Origin: Ceratorhiza oryzae-sativae
Lineage: Eukaryota > Basidiomycota > Agaricomycetes > Cantharellales > Ceratobasidiaceae
Length of the DNA: 64,000 nucleotides
Reading direction: 5' to 3'
Assembly (NCBI GenBank): GCA_030998015.1
Contig: JARWMV010000234.1
Span: 682,001 to 746,000 of the forward strand
The stretch's first letter is position 1. Each line of letters begins with the position of its first letter. Of the stretch, positions 19,905 through 33,177 are shown piece after piece. The notes under the pieces were generated by a model, which did no database searches, was not told where the DNA came from, and saw only the letters and a list, made by a program, of their open reading frames with translations. Both the position numbers and the translations under genes were made by a program.

Positions 19905-22466
19905 ATGTCAGAGTATCCCGAGAAAATAGCATTGTCTCTCTACATCATCGAACGCCTCAAGCAGCTAGATTGCAAACAGATATTCGGCGTACCAGGTAAG
20001 ATCGCTTCCCATCGTCGCCTGGTCCATCTAACGGTGATTGGTTTGACAGGTGATTTTAACCTCGAATTTTTGGACTACATCGAAGATGATGACACCCTTC
20101 AGTGGGTCGGCAATGCTAATGAGCTAAACGCCGTACGTAATCAACAAATAATTTTGCGCACCGTCATCTAATACGATGCTTGCCAGGCATATGCAGCGGA
20201 TGGCTACGCAAGGATCAAACGTTCGCTGTCTGTAGGTCGCATTCAACACAGTATATGCGAACCATGATAAGAGCTAATTCTCACATTAGTGCATTGTGAC
20301 TACCTATGGAGTCGGCGAGCTGAGTGCTCTTAACGGAATGGCTGGCGCAATGTCAGAGGTAGGCTTTTACAAATAATGCAGGTGGGGCCTCGCTCACACC
20401 TTGGTTGAACCAAGCGCGTTCCTGTGCTGCACATTGTCGGGGTCCCTGGTGAAGGGCTACAACAGCGCCAGTAGGTAGCATTCTTATCTCGAATTTCTGC
20501 TCGGCTCAACTCGTCCTTAGTGCACTGCTCCACCACACCCTTGGCGATGGAATTTTCAGCCATTTCTCCAAGATGTCTGCGCCCATATCCGCTGCCATGG
20601 CCAACTTGGTCACGGGCCCTACTGGAACGGACGCCTTGCCTCTCGAAGTCGACCGTGTACTTCGTGTAGCGTTGACCGAGTGTCGCCCTGTTTACTTGAC
20701 ATTCCCTACCAATCTGCATCACGTTAAGGTGCCATCCTTCGGACTCAAGACGCCGCTGCCTCATCCCCACAGCGCTCCTCTTACACCAGATATCGTCATC
20801 AAAGAGCGTATTTCGGATGCCGAATGCGAACGTGAACTAGAACTGGTCGTTGACGAGATCCAGCACCTTTTCGAAGCCAGCCATGACCCTGTTGTTTTGG
20901 TTGATGCTTGCGCCGAGCGATATGGTGTTGAGAAGGAGGTACGTTGGATGGTTTAAATCAATAGGCCTGCATAGATAACAATGCCTCTCTAGGTTGAAAA
21001 GTTCGTGGCCAGTACTGGTGTTAGGTTCTTCACAACCCCTATGTCCAAAGGTGTTCTTGACGAGAGCCACGAACTATTCGGCGGTGTGTATATTGGAGCC
21101 AACTCTCTGCCGGCTGTGAGGGAACTCGTAGAGAAGAGCGATCTGGTTATCGCTGTTGGAGCCCTAAAGAGCGATTTCAACAGCGGCAGCTTCTCCTGGG
21201 GTATCGACGTGAGGGTACGTCTTTAGGCTCATGATCGATTTGAAACATACTGATATAGCTTGATCGTTAGCACATGATCGAGTTGCACACTACTCACACC
21301 AAAGTTGGCTATGCGCATTACCCAAGCGTAAACTTCCGAAACCTGCTGCCTGCCTTGAATGTCAGGCTCGCGGAAAGCATTGCAAAGCATGGGCCAAAGC
21401 GTAAGTGGCCTCGGCACACCCCATCTTAATAGTGCGGACGTACTGATCTTTGGCACATAGTCGGAACACCTCGTAAACAAGCAGCCTTGAAGGATGCCGA
21501 AGAGCAACACGCTACTGCGGCTGCTGGCCCGGCAGACCATGTGGCCACTGCCGACGATGCCAAGTTTGGCAAAGGTGCCATTACGCAAGCCTATTTGTGG
21601 CCACGCATGGGCAAATGGTACCGTGAGAACGACGTTATTGTTTCAGAAACTGGGTCAGTGTTTCGTAATAATTAATGGCCGACACAGTAGCTCACTATAC
21701 CGCAGTACCTCTAATTTTGGTATAATCGACGTTCCTGTTCCAAAGGACACTTCTGTCATCTCTCAAGGTTCGTAAACGCCGTCGAATCCACAACATAGGA
21801 GTCATTCTGACCTCATCCGCAATCTTCTAGTTCTCTGGGGATCAATCGGGTGGAGCGTTGGTGCTGCTCTAGGTGCATCACTCGCCGCCAAGGAACAAAA
21901 CGACCGACGCACAATCGTGTTTGTCGGCGACGGGAGCCTGCAGTTGACGATACAAGAAATCGGAACCATGATCCGACATGGTCTGAATCCTTTCATCTTC
22001 GTTTTGAACAATGATGGGTACGAGATCGAACGGTGAGTGAATGCGCACAGATTCCATTACCCTTGTATTCACACTTCCCACGTTGCAAGATGCATTCATG
22101 GCCCAAAACGAGGCTATAATAACATTCAGCCGTACAACCACCAACGTGAGTATATAAATATATTATCATAGAATTTATAATGACTGTTCTCTAGTGCTTC
22201 TGAAACTCTTCTCCAAGCCTGACGGCAGCCAGCCCACCAAATCGTACCAGGTCAAGACTCAGGACGAGCTGGACGAGCTTCTTAATGACGAGACATTCAA
22301 CAAAAGGGAGTGTATCCAGCTTATCGAACTGACCATGCCACGCGATGATGTACCAAGGGCTTTGAAGGTTCAAGCCGAGTTGGTGAGTACTTTTAACCAC
22401 TTGAACGACACGGTGCTGATCCACTGAAATCATGTAAAGACCGCCAAAGCTAATGCTAGCAAGTGA
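19905..22466 (+). CDS. PDC1: Pyruvate decarboxylase
   Basis: Thiamine-diphosphate enzyme that converts pyruvate to acetaldehyde and CO2, the committed step of alcoholic fermentation, in the cytosol. The start [20 protein letters not shown] is typical. The catalytic Glu lies in [16 protein letters not shown], the His pair in [10 protein letters not shown], and the ThDP-binding motif runs from [13 protein letters not shown] to LNNDGYEIE. The C-terminal exons end [13 protein letters not shown] and stop at 22464-22466. About 12 introns of 50-70 nt interrupt it, all GT-AG. A short Ala/Asp-rich insert ([16 protein letters not shown]) precedes the ThDP domain. All cofactor and catalytic positions I can check are intact. 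Indolepyruvate or phenylpyruvate decarboxylases are related alternatives, but the overall match is to fungal PDC. Confidence 0.93.
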
Positions 22467-22647
22467 GATTATTTTTCGGACCTTATGTCTCCTTTAGATT
22501 TTTTGTATAACTCCCTCTGTACCTAAAATGCTTGAAGAAATATATATCCAAGACTCATTTCAGGGGGGATGAATTGAATCACGTGATTCTTCGCACATCA
22601 CTCGTAGATCTGAACGCGTGTCCACCAACGCGTCAGCTTTTTAGGCG

Positions 22648-22655
22648 TATATAAA
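22648..22655 (+). promoter_or_regulatory. TATA box of BLM10
   Basis: TATATAAA in GGCGTATATAAAGC, only 40 bases before the ATG at 22695, implying a very short 5' leader. Confidence 0.5.
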
Positions 22656-22694
22656 GCTGCATTGCCCCAAAATCCGTACCAAAAATTTCCCACC

Positions 22695-25600
22695 ATGTCT
22701 GACACATCTATAGACGACGCAAATGGCGGCGAGCGAGAGTTTACGAGCATCGAAGTATATCGGGCTCATCTTCCATACGCCACCGAAACTCTAGAAGAGA
22801 TGGCAAAGATGTTGGACAATATAGTGGCTCGGATTGTTATCTGTGTTCGAGCCAAAGAATGGGAAATGCTTGGGAACTGGACCCATCGACTACAAGGGTG
22901 AGATCCACGCCATTTGCGCAGGCATAGATCCAAAATATTGATTGTTCAACCAGATGGATGTCCTTGAAGTATCCTATGTCAAGAAAAATTCGAGCACAGC
23001 TAGCAAGGTTGTATTATGGACTGTGTAGTATGTAAAACCCACATGGGCTTTGTATCGTATGACTAACCGGCCGGGCAGTCCTCCCTGGGATAGAGCCCAA
23101 CCGATATCAAGAATGGGCGGATATCCTGAGCCAGCTGATATACACCAAGCCCGGCACCAAGAGACGGCTGGAGCTTGAAGAATTGCAGCTTGATTGGCTC
23201 AGCTTGTGGGAACGCTGTCGACGTGAAATTTGGCCGTCGCAGCGCGTCGTCGACTCGAGGTCTGTCCTTGAACCTTTTTAGATCAATACGCACATTAACG
23301 TAAAATCTAGTCGAAACGTTATGAACATTCTCCTGCATGTTGCGGAAACTAGTCGGCTATATTACCCTCCTTCCGAAACCCCCAAGATGCTGGACGTATT
23401 CATCCCGCTCGTGACACAAGATGTAAGCTTGCCCACTGTATCTTCGGAGACTATTGATTGACCTTACTATTGGTAGTCTATTCAAACTATGATCATCGTC
23501 ATTACTTCGTTCATATCTCCCAGCCATCCCGGGCTATATATGCCTGCACTATTCAAGATCTGGGAGGCCTTCAACTCTACGGTTGTCGACGACAGACTTA
23601 TACATGTTATGGGAAATCTAGCTGAGGAACATTGTGCCGGGAAGGAAAGCAGATGGGCAGATGGTGGGGCGGAGCGCAAAGACGTTGGTATTTTCACAAA
23701 CCAAGAATGGGTGTTGTTAATGTCCAAATGCCTCGGGAGCATGAGTGAGCAACGTTGTCGATCCAAAAAGCTTAGCTGACTGTATCGAATAGACGTTCCT
23801 GTTGGGTCGGGTCAAGTAAGTCGAGAGTGCTAGGTGGGGAGCATATGGCTAACCTCTCACTCAGAGCTCTATCTTAACTAGTAGCCATGCGGACAGGACA
23901 ACTAGACAGCCTACAAAAGTTAAGAAGAACGACAGTAGAACCCGTAAGTAAACTCATAGGGTATACGGTCAAAACTAATTGTGGCCACGTTGCAGAGTCA
24001 CTGGCTGTACTGCTAGTGTATTCGATGGGAGTTGATGGGCCAGTACGCGACCGAGACTCCAACTCCGGGTTTCTCGCTGGTTCCCGCGCGCTAGATTCTC
24101 TAGATAAACTTGTCACCAGTATCGAAAGTTTCTTTCACCCAAGCAATGCTGGCCCCTGGTCTCTCATTGTGCGTCAACCCAACGGTGTCGTAGCAACTAG
24201 ACCATCTAATATCTCTTGTTTATATATAGCTTGTCTCGTTTCTTCAACGGATCACGTATGAGTTTAATCGTCGCTGGCACGAGGAGTCTAACCCGGACTG
24301 CAAGACCCCAGAGGTATAGGCGCTTCCCATGAGATGCATCCAATGTATGGCTGACTTGTGAGTATATTAAGAAATGGAGGCTCAGCAAAGCCATGAGGCA
24401 CGCATTCGTCAACACTCTCAAAACCCCAGCTTTGTTGGCGATTTTTTCCAAAGACCAGGTTACTTCGTCGTTCGCACAAGGATCACTTAAGAGTATGGTG
24501 ATGCTTGAACCTCAACTGATTATGCCTGAGATACTCGAACGTGCATACAGTGGGCTGGAGGCTGTCAACGAGACGCACCGCACAACTGTGGTGATGAATT
24601 CGCTTACCGGAATTGCCATGCCGCTTGCTTCCCTCCAACACTGGGTCGGCGGACAGGTGAGTTTGATTCCACGTAATTGCATTTTATCTGAGCGTTTGGC
24701 TAGAAACACATTGTCCCGTTGCTCGAGATGAGCATCCCGGGGATCGATTTAAACGATCCAGGGAAAACAGTTTGCTGTAATTTGCGTTTCATATCTCGCT
24801 CCTTCCTCCACTAAACTACCACTTCGGATATAGCATGTATGCTCATTGTTTCGGTGCTTCAGTATGTCAAAATCAGCGACCTTACGCAGGTCGAAGCACC
24901 TCCAGTGCCTGAGGGCTTGGGAATGCAACTCGACCCAGATCCGGATGCACCAGCTGGTCCATTTACTCCTATGAGTATCGAAGAAGAAGACAGTCTTACT
25001 AGACAGAGTACCTTGGCCTTTTCCGGTAAGCAATCCATGTTTTCTGCGTCTGAAACATACTCACAGGTTATCCCTTAGATTGGGTATGTTACTCATCATG
25101 TCCTATGTTCACACCCTAACCCACCAATTAGCTTACTAGCTTTTTTCGGCGAGTTTTTCACCTGCTAGAGAATCTCCCGGAAGAGGGATCGAACAAAAAG
25201 ACTGGTGGAAAGTCGGAAGGTTTGTGCATATGCTACAGTTCTACTCTGCTATTTTATATTTCATGAACAGAACAAGTACTCAAAGCTCTGAGGAGTGCGC
25301 TGGATGTGGTCACATATCATTTATCCGATGAAATGTTTGACCTCGTCTTGAGGCTTGTGTTCGACTATGCTTCAACCAATGCTCGTGCCAACTCCATCAG
25401 GGCGTTTGGATATGTGGTTGCTTGCCTTGCTCGCGCAAGACCCAAGATAACCCTAGCAAAGTTTCTGCCACATTGTGTTCGTCAGGTGGAGATTGAACTA
25501 TTGGCTGGGGCTTCTGCTGTACGAACTACTGCGACCCATGCTATGATATCTTCAGACACGACTCTTCTTTGGAATATGTCGATTCTGCGCGGGATTCTTG

Positions 25601-28600
25601 GTTACGGAGGGGCAGAGGTGGGTTTGGGTCGTGTAGGGTCTAACACATACTGAAATATGGGCAAAGTTGTTGGAGCACAAAACCGATATCTTGAAACTTT
25701 TCAAGCTCTTGATTCAACATTGCTATAACGAACGTGGCTATTCGGGCACCGGCCGAATCGTCGCCAAAATTATGCATACGCTCTCCTCTATTTACCCGCT
25801 ACACAGTTACTTCTTGAATACCGATGACTGGTATAGTGCCGAGATGAAGTATGCACACAATCGGAAATGGGGGACCGTTATGGAGGCTAAAGACGTCGAG
25901 TTGGAATGGCATGTGCCTTCCGTAGCAGAAATCGATTTCGTGATCCAGATCCTGGAAGAGATCGTGGAGCCTTCCCTTGATATCTTTAACGGGGCCATAA
26001 ATGCACCAGACTCCCAGCGTGATGGAGTTTGGCGTAATGATTTATGTCGGTAAGTTGGCTTCGCATGTTTAAGTAACAAACCACGACCATAACGATTTTT
26101 AGGCATCTGCATGTCATCAGGTCCGCTTGGAGCGGTTTGGCAACAGTGTAAGTTGCTTGCCAAAACAGTCTACTAGAGAATTCGCTAACCAGCTCTGCAG
26201 TATTTTTATAGACAAAAGCGAGGCCTCGAACCCCTTAGTGGACGAAGAAATAGAGACTGGGGACCTAATACCACAAGCTATGCCTATCCAGTCAGGCTTT
26301 GCTCTTGACGACCCATCCGACAAGCGCTACCAGCGAGTTCTTTTGTACCGCAACCGCTTTGGGGAGTTACTACACCAGGCTGCTGCTGCTTTGAAGACCA
26401 CCGACACGGAGGACCATATTGACCTTGTTATGTCCGTTTTGCGTGGAGTCGACACATATCTTCTCGATTACGGCGTCACGCGAGATACATATGCTGGAGT
26501 GAAGAAGCAATATGACGTTTCGAAGCAACTGACTCGGTTGTACGCCAAGCAGAAAAGGTTCCCGAGACTCGTCTGGATCAAACGGGCTCAATCATATCAC
26601 GCTTTGCGTTGGTAGGTAGACAGCTGTGTCACGTGTACCGCATCTAACATTTAAGCAGCCACTTCTCGTCAATGTATCGACGCCGATCGAACCTTGAAGA
26701 CCAAATCATGTAAGTTCTCCTGTGAGGTCTTTGAGTCGTTTAATTTATATCTCCACTCCAGCAATGACTTATTCGACTTTTCCGTATCGGCTTATACAAG
26801 AATTCGCCGACAAGCCCAAGCGGTTCTGCATACAATTATAGGAGTAAGGCTCCCAGATCAAAATATGAATATGTCTGAACTTCTGAGTAGTATTTTGTTC
26901 GTTCTACGAGGATGGTTATGTCTCGGGCGTTCGAGGAATTGGACAAACAGGTCAAGCTTGAGAAAGACAGCGATCCAGATCGGATGAAGGGGGCATTACA
27001 TGTCATGTGGAATAAATCAGTTGGTGAGTTGCATCTTCAAGTTTATATTTCACACGGCTCACCCGCATTTCAGTGAGTTGGGTCGTGGCAAGTAAGCCTC
27101 AATTCGCGCTCGTGGTTTGTCTTCCAATATGATTTAATTTGACAGGGAGCGACTACCGTGGTCCTTTCCTACTTGCGATAATGGCATGCCAAAGCCAGGA
27201 CAAAGTATGTGACTGAATAACCAAGTGTGGCTAGCGCCCTTTAACTGAATCCCCATCTAGCTCTCAATTCAGAAGGTAAATTCGGCACCGATTGCATACC
27301 AATCCCAATTCGCTAACACAAGTTCGGAAGGTGGTTGCGTCGCTCATCAACGAAGGTGCGAAACAAATGTTAACACAGACATCACTTTCTTATACGGAAA
27401 TCCGCCCCAGTTATTCCTAAGCTGGCCCCAGAGCTAGTGGAAACCTATTCTCTGACACATGACGACAGCCGTCTGGATCTAGTTTTAAATGAGTTGCAAG
27501 AAAGTGTATTTTCGAAAGACGACAAAGCTCTGTTGAATACCGCAACAGCAAAGAGGGTGGCTCGGGTTGCGCGTCATAATACTGAATACCTTGCGTTGAC
27601 AAACGATATAGCCCAAGTTTGTTTGAAACCCCGTACTCACGTGAGTATATGCGCTATACTCACTCATGAAGACCCCAGAAATTGACTCAGTTACTATCTA
27701 GTGGCGCTATCTTCAGTTCGGCTTGCGTGTCTTGTCAGCAACTCTCAGGAAAGATTTTGTGCCACCCAAGCTCGTAGTCCAAGCATTCGCCAGCAACGCG
27801 ATCTCCGACTTCTCCACGCTGAGGTGGTACGCTCAACGGTAGGACCTTGTTTTGGGTGGCGGGTGCTTGTTTAAACGAGAGAAATAGTGGCATCGTGAAG
27901 CTCATGAAGCACATCAAGATGCGAACATATTCTCCAAACGATGTCTACGGGCCACTCGTCAACCCGCTACGACGCCAGGTTACAATTCATAAAGAATCAG
28001 AATTCCTGGATGGTTTACAATCACGGTGCCCATATGGCGACCAATCCGTGTAGGAGTGCCATCGATGATATGTTACAGCCCACTGACACAAAATTTCAGC
28101 ACCTTGGTTGACTGGATTGAATTCACGGGTTTCATTGCCTGGACGCCTAAAGTTAAAGGCTACTCCATGCCTTCCGATCATCAAGATTTTGCATGGGACC
28201 CAGCCTCCGCGGAGGCACTGAGTATAGTGAAAGAGACAGTCTCGACTGCATCATTCTGGGAAAAGCTGGGGTTGCTTTATTCTCAAGAAAGCTCCCGAGG
28301 AAACTCGACAATCGAGCTTCGAATGGATAATGTTGACTTTGTGAAGACACTATTCAAGGTGATATAACATATTTTTTTTTTCAAGATTGCTGTCTGATAT
28401 AACTTCGTTAGATGTTTCAAGATGCGCCATTGGAGCAGATGCTAGCCGTTGCTGATGACCTCTGGAAAGATAATGACAAATTTAAGCAACGAGCAGCTGG
28501 AGTACGTTTTCCATTCGTATCAGTAATTATCCATTCATATTCCATGCAGGAACTCATATCGGGAGTTATGAGAGGAAGCAAGCATTGGCCAAAGTCTGCC

Positions 28601-30607
28601 CACGCAGCGCTTTGGACATGGATTGAAGAACGCCTTCCTCAAATGTTTGATCAAATCAAACCCGATAACGTTCGGATCTGGGAAGGGATGCTTTCGGTTC
28701 GTTGCGCTGCGTTGATAACCAAATATCAGCTTGACTCGCATCCACAGAATCAACTTAGCAAGCGTGACCCTCGTCGCCATCCAGTCTTGATCGACTTTAT
28801 CAAGAATCTACCGCTGGATTTTGATAACGAAAGTGCATTCTATGGTAAGATCTACAGAGATCCAGAGCGATGCTGGATTGTGTTCATTACAAATGACCAT
28901 CAACCACCCTTATAGTCAATAAAACCATCAGTACGTGTGGTATTTTGACAGATGAGCTCGGCCCACGACTCGCAAATTGGACCGAGGATTATCTGGAAAC
29001 ACTGTTCAGCAACCTTGGCAATACACATTCCGAAGTTAGCATCCATTATCATATGCGTCACAAAAACGCAATAGCCTAATCCCCTATTAGATACGAAGCG
29101 CGATAGCACATAACCTCAACACTATCAAACAATCCCAGGTAAGTAGGCGTGTAATCATTCATTTTGAGCCAGTGCCGATCGTTTTATATTGCAGTGGCGT
29201 CCATGTTACCCATCGGTAGCCGAATTTCTCAGCGCATGTGCCAGCAACAGCGACGCCTTGCATATCCGGGAGACCAAACATATGGAGAAAATCCAGGAGC
29301 TAGTTGCTCAATTCCCGAAGTGGCGAGCGGAGAGACTACCACCACCAAAGGTAAACTCAATCGTTCATCAGTATCAGCCAATCCAAGCCAACCTATAACG
29401 AGCCAGGTCAACCAATCCGAGTATGACAAACGTGGGTTGACGGTACTTCAGTGGATTTGGGTCTCTGGGCACAGCTCTATGGCTCCTCTCATATTCCCTT
29501 ATGTTATGCCGCTCCTGCCCGAAATGTTCCAGGTAAGCTACTTACGTGCCTCCCATGAAGCAAGCTAAACCTTTTCGACCAAGATGAGCAACTTGAACGA
29601 TAGCTCCGAGCTCATGACTTACAGGTATGTACCCAATTGATTCCAGCACACTACTACTTGCCACTGATATTCAAAATCAGCAATGCTGTCCTATACCTCC
29701 TTTCTGCAGTAACACCGCCATTAGAGTTTGTTGAACCGATTGTCAACGCACTTATTGAGGCAACGACATCCTCTCCGGTAAGCACTAAGAACACCGTGCG
29801 GTAATCTAATCGGTAGGGCTCATAATCCATTCAAACAGCTATGGAGAGTTCGCTTGAATGCGCTGCCTATTCTCCAAGTGTTTTAGTTCGTTTGCTTTCC
29901 GACTTTTTTGGACTAGAGACGCTAACCTACCTTTCCAGCTTCAGGAATCTCCCATCAATGTCCGATACCATCATTACTCGGATTATAGATGTGCTGCTCC
30001 TTTGCTTGAAGGATGATAACGTCGAGGTCCGACAAATGGCAGCCAAGACTCTCGCTGGAGTCTTGCGGTGCTCGAAGAGAAGCAAGATCCCTGAGCTCAA
30101 GGTAAATTTCACCCAATCGAAATATCGGTTAGTCACTAAACACTATCGAGTAGAATCGGTTTGTGCGCATCGTCAAGCGGTCTAAGCTTCCCAACCGAAA
30201 AGATCCAGAGTATGGGAACGCAATTCGAACTCTGCATTCAGCTATTCTCGGCCTTTGCAGTCTAATCGACGTTTTCCCTTATTCGGTCGAGAAGTGGATG
30301 CCTCCGTTATGCGAGGTCCTCGCTCAGCACACATACGACCCTGCACCGATTTCTGCCACAGTTCGGAAGTGTGCAAGCGACTTCAAGAAGTCTCACACGG
30401 TTAGCAGCTGTTCCTCAGACATGTAGCGCTATCTGACCCTGAAACTGAATTATCAACAGGATACATGGCACATTGATCAACTGATGTTCGATGAAGACCA
30501 AGCCGCGGCGTTCTCAACTATGCTCTCTGGGACATCGTACTGTGAGCCAACGTTTGCCTTGTTTGTGGCGAGAGTAGGTTTGCTAACATTCCAATCTAGA
30601 CGCTTGA
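22695..30607 (+). CDS. BLM10: Proteasome activator Blm10 / PA200
   Basis: A giant HEAT-repeat protein that caps the 20S proteasome and opens its gate, in nucleus and cytosol. The coding region spans 7.9 kb with several dozen short introns and would give about 1,900-2,000 residues, the usual size. Recognisable stretches are DVGIFTNQEWVLLMSKCLGS followed by NVPVG; the pair VPLLEMSIPGIDLNDPGKT; LLENLPEEGSNKKT; GRIVAKIMHTLSSIYPLHSY; EAKDVELEWHVPSVAEIDFV; and LMFDEDQAAAFSTMLSGTSY near the end. The final exon adds only Tyr-Ala, so the protein ends SYYA, matching the C-terminal Tyr-Tyr-Ala that docks Blm10 into the 20S alpha-ring pocket. The start ATG has a good context (CACCATGTCT). I did not check every splice. 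Confidence 0.88.
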
Positions 30608-30894
30608 TCTCTGCGAGCCATGGCATGTGTGAATCGTATCCTAACCGCATGTATCCCCAATCCGCAAACACGGTGTACTTACTTTCCCAAACAATAACAA
30701 GATTGATCTCCATTTTTTTGGCCAAAGTCTGGGCCTTCTAGGACGCAGCCCGCGCTCAAGCAAGCGTGGGGCCTACCTGTCTACTGTAGGTAATGCCACA
30801 TCGTTAGATGCCTACTCGGGTCCACTAGTGACGGAACGACAAATCAATCTGAGATTGTGGGGATCTACAGAAATTGCAGACACATGGAAACCCT

Positions 30895-31921
30895 TCAATT
30901 GGAAAGTGAGTTGGGGGAAATAGGTTGCTGGACTGCTTGGACTCCTGACGGCAACGCCTTCCTCGGATGCAATGTGTTCAAAATCACGAGGGATACATAA
31001 GAAAGTAATGTAGCCATAAAATAGATAACCGCTCTAATATGTGGAGGGCTGATGGTGAGGAAGGGGTAAGGAACTGTTCATATTCTGTTAGTGAGGTCCA
31101 CAAGCTAACCGACCGAATAAGCTGCTTACAAGAGCCGTTCCTGCTAGCACAGTATTCCGCCCAGAGCGAATAAGATATCGCAGTAACAGCAGCGAGCAAG
31201 GGAGCTGTGTATTTGAGTTGCCTTGTAGTGTATTTACGCTCTAGGAGGTAAAAGTCAAGGACCAGCGAGATGGCTGGTACGGCGTGAAGCGCTAGGTCCA
31301 TCCTAAGGGGTATCCTGTAGAACTGTGGGGCTTCGGAGGATGATGATGGTTCGGTTGGTTCCCCGGTGACCTCGGCAGGGGGGAGAATGAGGTGAGGAAA
31401 TCCCAGCAACAGTGTCCCTAAAGCGATTGAATATGTTAGTCTCTAGGGGCAATCGAACAAGCCTGCTTACAGTAGATAGTGGATACAACGATTGCCACCT
31501 ATGTAACTAACTGATTAGTGTTGGGTTGCGCAGTGGAGCTTCCAGAAACTCACGGGCAAAGATATCATTAGAAACAATCGTTTAACCCCGTTCAAACCTA
31601 GAAATAAGTGGGTATATTTACGCATATACTCGTGTGGATCACGTACTGTGCGCCTTTGGAAACAAATCTCCCATCAGGCCCAGGCCCATTGTGATCCAAG
31701 CAGCTGCTAGCCTGGTTTCAACCAGATGAGCGTCGGATAGGATTCGTGGCAAATCCATCACAGCGGTTAACTCACCCAAGAATAGTTAAAAACTGCCAAT
31801 GTCCACCAAACTGGTCACGTATCCATTGGTCGGACACGACTGTGCCCAGGCACATAAACCCGTAGCCCATAATCGACATCGAGGCCGCATGCAACACGGC
31901 TGGAACTGGTTTGAGAGACAT
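30895..31921 (-). CDS. FAR-17a/AIG1-like membrane protein
   Basis: A multi-span membrane protein of the androgen-induced gene 1 family. Animal members hydrolyse fatty acid esters of hydroxy fatty acids; fungal roles are unknown. The first exon gives MSLKPVPAVLHAASMSIMGY and GGHWQFLTILG, the second LAAAWITMGLGLMGDLFPK, then GVKRLFLMISLP, VAIVVSTIYW and LLLGFPHLILPP, followed by RMDLALHAVPAISLVLDFYL (the family His motif), SRNGSFPYPF and AVIYFMATLLSYVSLVIL. Six exons with GT-AG sites join in frame. Stop TGA at 30895-30897 after SPNSLSN. The conserved Thr (in QFLTIL) and His (in LHAVPA) of the family are present. It converges on BLM10 with a 287-base gap. A TATA element lies 88 bases upstream of the start. 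Confidence 0.82.
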
Positions 31922-32008
31922 AGTGCCCACCAAGATACGACAAATCTAAGAGAATCGAGGTCTCCAGGCAAAGAAGAGAGAACGAAAAAACGCCAGGAAC
32001 GTCGGTGA

Positions 32009-32014
32009 TTTATA
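32009..32014 (-). promoter_or_regulatory. TATA box of the AIG1-like gene
   Basis: Minus-strand TATAAA (in GTCTATAAATCACC), 88 bases upstream of the ATG at 31921. It lies in the 240-base divergent gap shared with the FUN14 gene. Confidence 0.45.
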
Positions 32015-32159
32015 GACCGCGGTCATAGCGCGGATCGCGACAACACGTTGGCATTCACGGCCCCCGGCTGACGTCACCGGTCTTTGCTTCCTCTCCTCGC
32101 GACGACATCACGCGGATTCTTCTGGCCTCACCAACCACCAGCTCGGGCAACTCTACGAA

Positions 32160-32980
32160 ATGAACGTCTTCAAGAGGTCGACCCATATATTTACTTCAGC
32201 CTGCCGAGCGTCCAAGCAGCCAAACCTGCCTACGAGATCGTTCGCCTCTGCCGCTCCTAGACTTCACTCTTTAAGCATCCAATGTCCTCTAGTCCCGAGG
32301 TGGAAGGGTCAAACAAAAAATATCGGAATTGGTGGTATTGCTGCGGCCTCGGTTGGTCTAGGACTAGCCGCCTTTACACGGGGAAAGATCTATTGTGAAG
32401 GAAGCGGTAAGTACAATATACTCCGGTACAGCTAGCTTTGATCCATTACACCTTGGAATTAAAAGTTTCTCCAAATCCTGGGCGAGCCACTTCAGCCAAT
32501 CAACCATCCTTTGGTTCCGACCCCTTGCCTCCTCCCCCAGAGGTGAGCAAATGAGTATGCTGTTTGATTGATTGTTCATACTCGAGCTTGTTGCAGTCGA
32601 GCCTTGGTCTTTATCAGCTTACTTTTGGCTCTGTAGCTGGAGTTTGCGCAGGCGTCTTCATCAAGAAAGGAGCGAAGGCCCTTGCATTTTTCCTTGGAGG
32701 CATTTTCGTGCTTTTGCAGGTTAGTTTGGCAGTCACACACGTGCGCACTGGCTTTACGTTTTCATAGTATTTCAACGCAATCGATGTCACCAAGGTGAAC
32801 TGGGGAACCGCTTCTAACCGGTTTGAGCGTCTTTTCTACTCGTCATCCGAGTCTGGAGGAAAGAGTAGGGCACCGACAATCGGTACTTTGTGGGCATGGC
32901 TCGTAGACTTCCTTACCGCCGACTTCCCTCCTCGTGCTACGTTCCTCGCCGGGCTCATCCTTGGGCTCCGTCTGGGTTGA
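32160..32980 (+). CDS. FUN14-domain mitochondrial membrane protein
   Basis: A FUN14/FUNDC-family protein of the mitochondrial outer membrane; animal members act as mitophagy receptors, while fungal roles are less clear. The N-terminus (MNVFKRSTHIFTSACRASKQ) is basic and hydroxylated like a mitochondrial targeting peptide. Two Gly-rich helices follow: GIGGIAAASVGLGLAAF, and the conserved FUN14 core LGLYQLTFGSVAGVCAGVFI with KKGAKALAFFLGGIFVLLQY. The C-terminus (FPPRATFLAGLILGLRLG) is the conserved final helix. Four exons with introns near 32407-32465, 32543-32595 and 32720-32767 splice in frame. No LC3-interacting YxxL motif stands out at the N-terminus. Stop TGA 32978-32980. Confidence 0.85.
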
Positions 32981-33177
32981 AAAATCCAAGCTTACTTTAA
33001 TTTTGATATTTTATCCCTGTTTTCGCATCGAAAATGTGCTTCTGAGGGTGAAAATGAGCGCATGTAGTCTGCTTGAGGCTTTTGGATAAATACACAGCAT
33101 GTTCTCACGGTGGATACTTCGACTCAAAAAGCCCGTTCCCCACTCAGACAGTCCCTCCAGTCCTAGCACACCCCAAC

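Noticed and set aside
1445..22466. A secondary-metabolite or fermentation gene cluster around the MFS exporter and pyruvate decarboxylase
   Set aside because: Nothing between them is a backbone or tailoring enzyme. The genes are unrelated housekeeping functions.
33073..33177. Longer start for the TIGR04076-like protein
   Set aside because: The upstream extension has no ATG (only TTG), and the family match begins after 33178.
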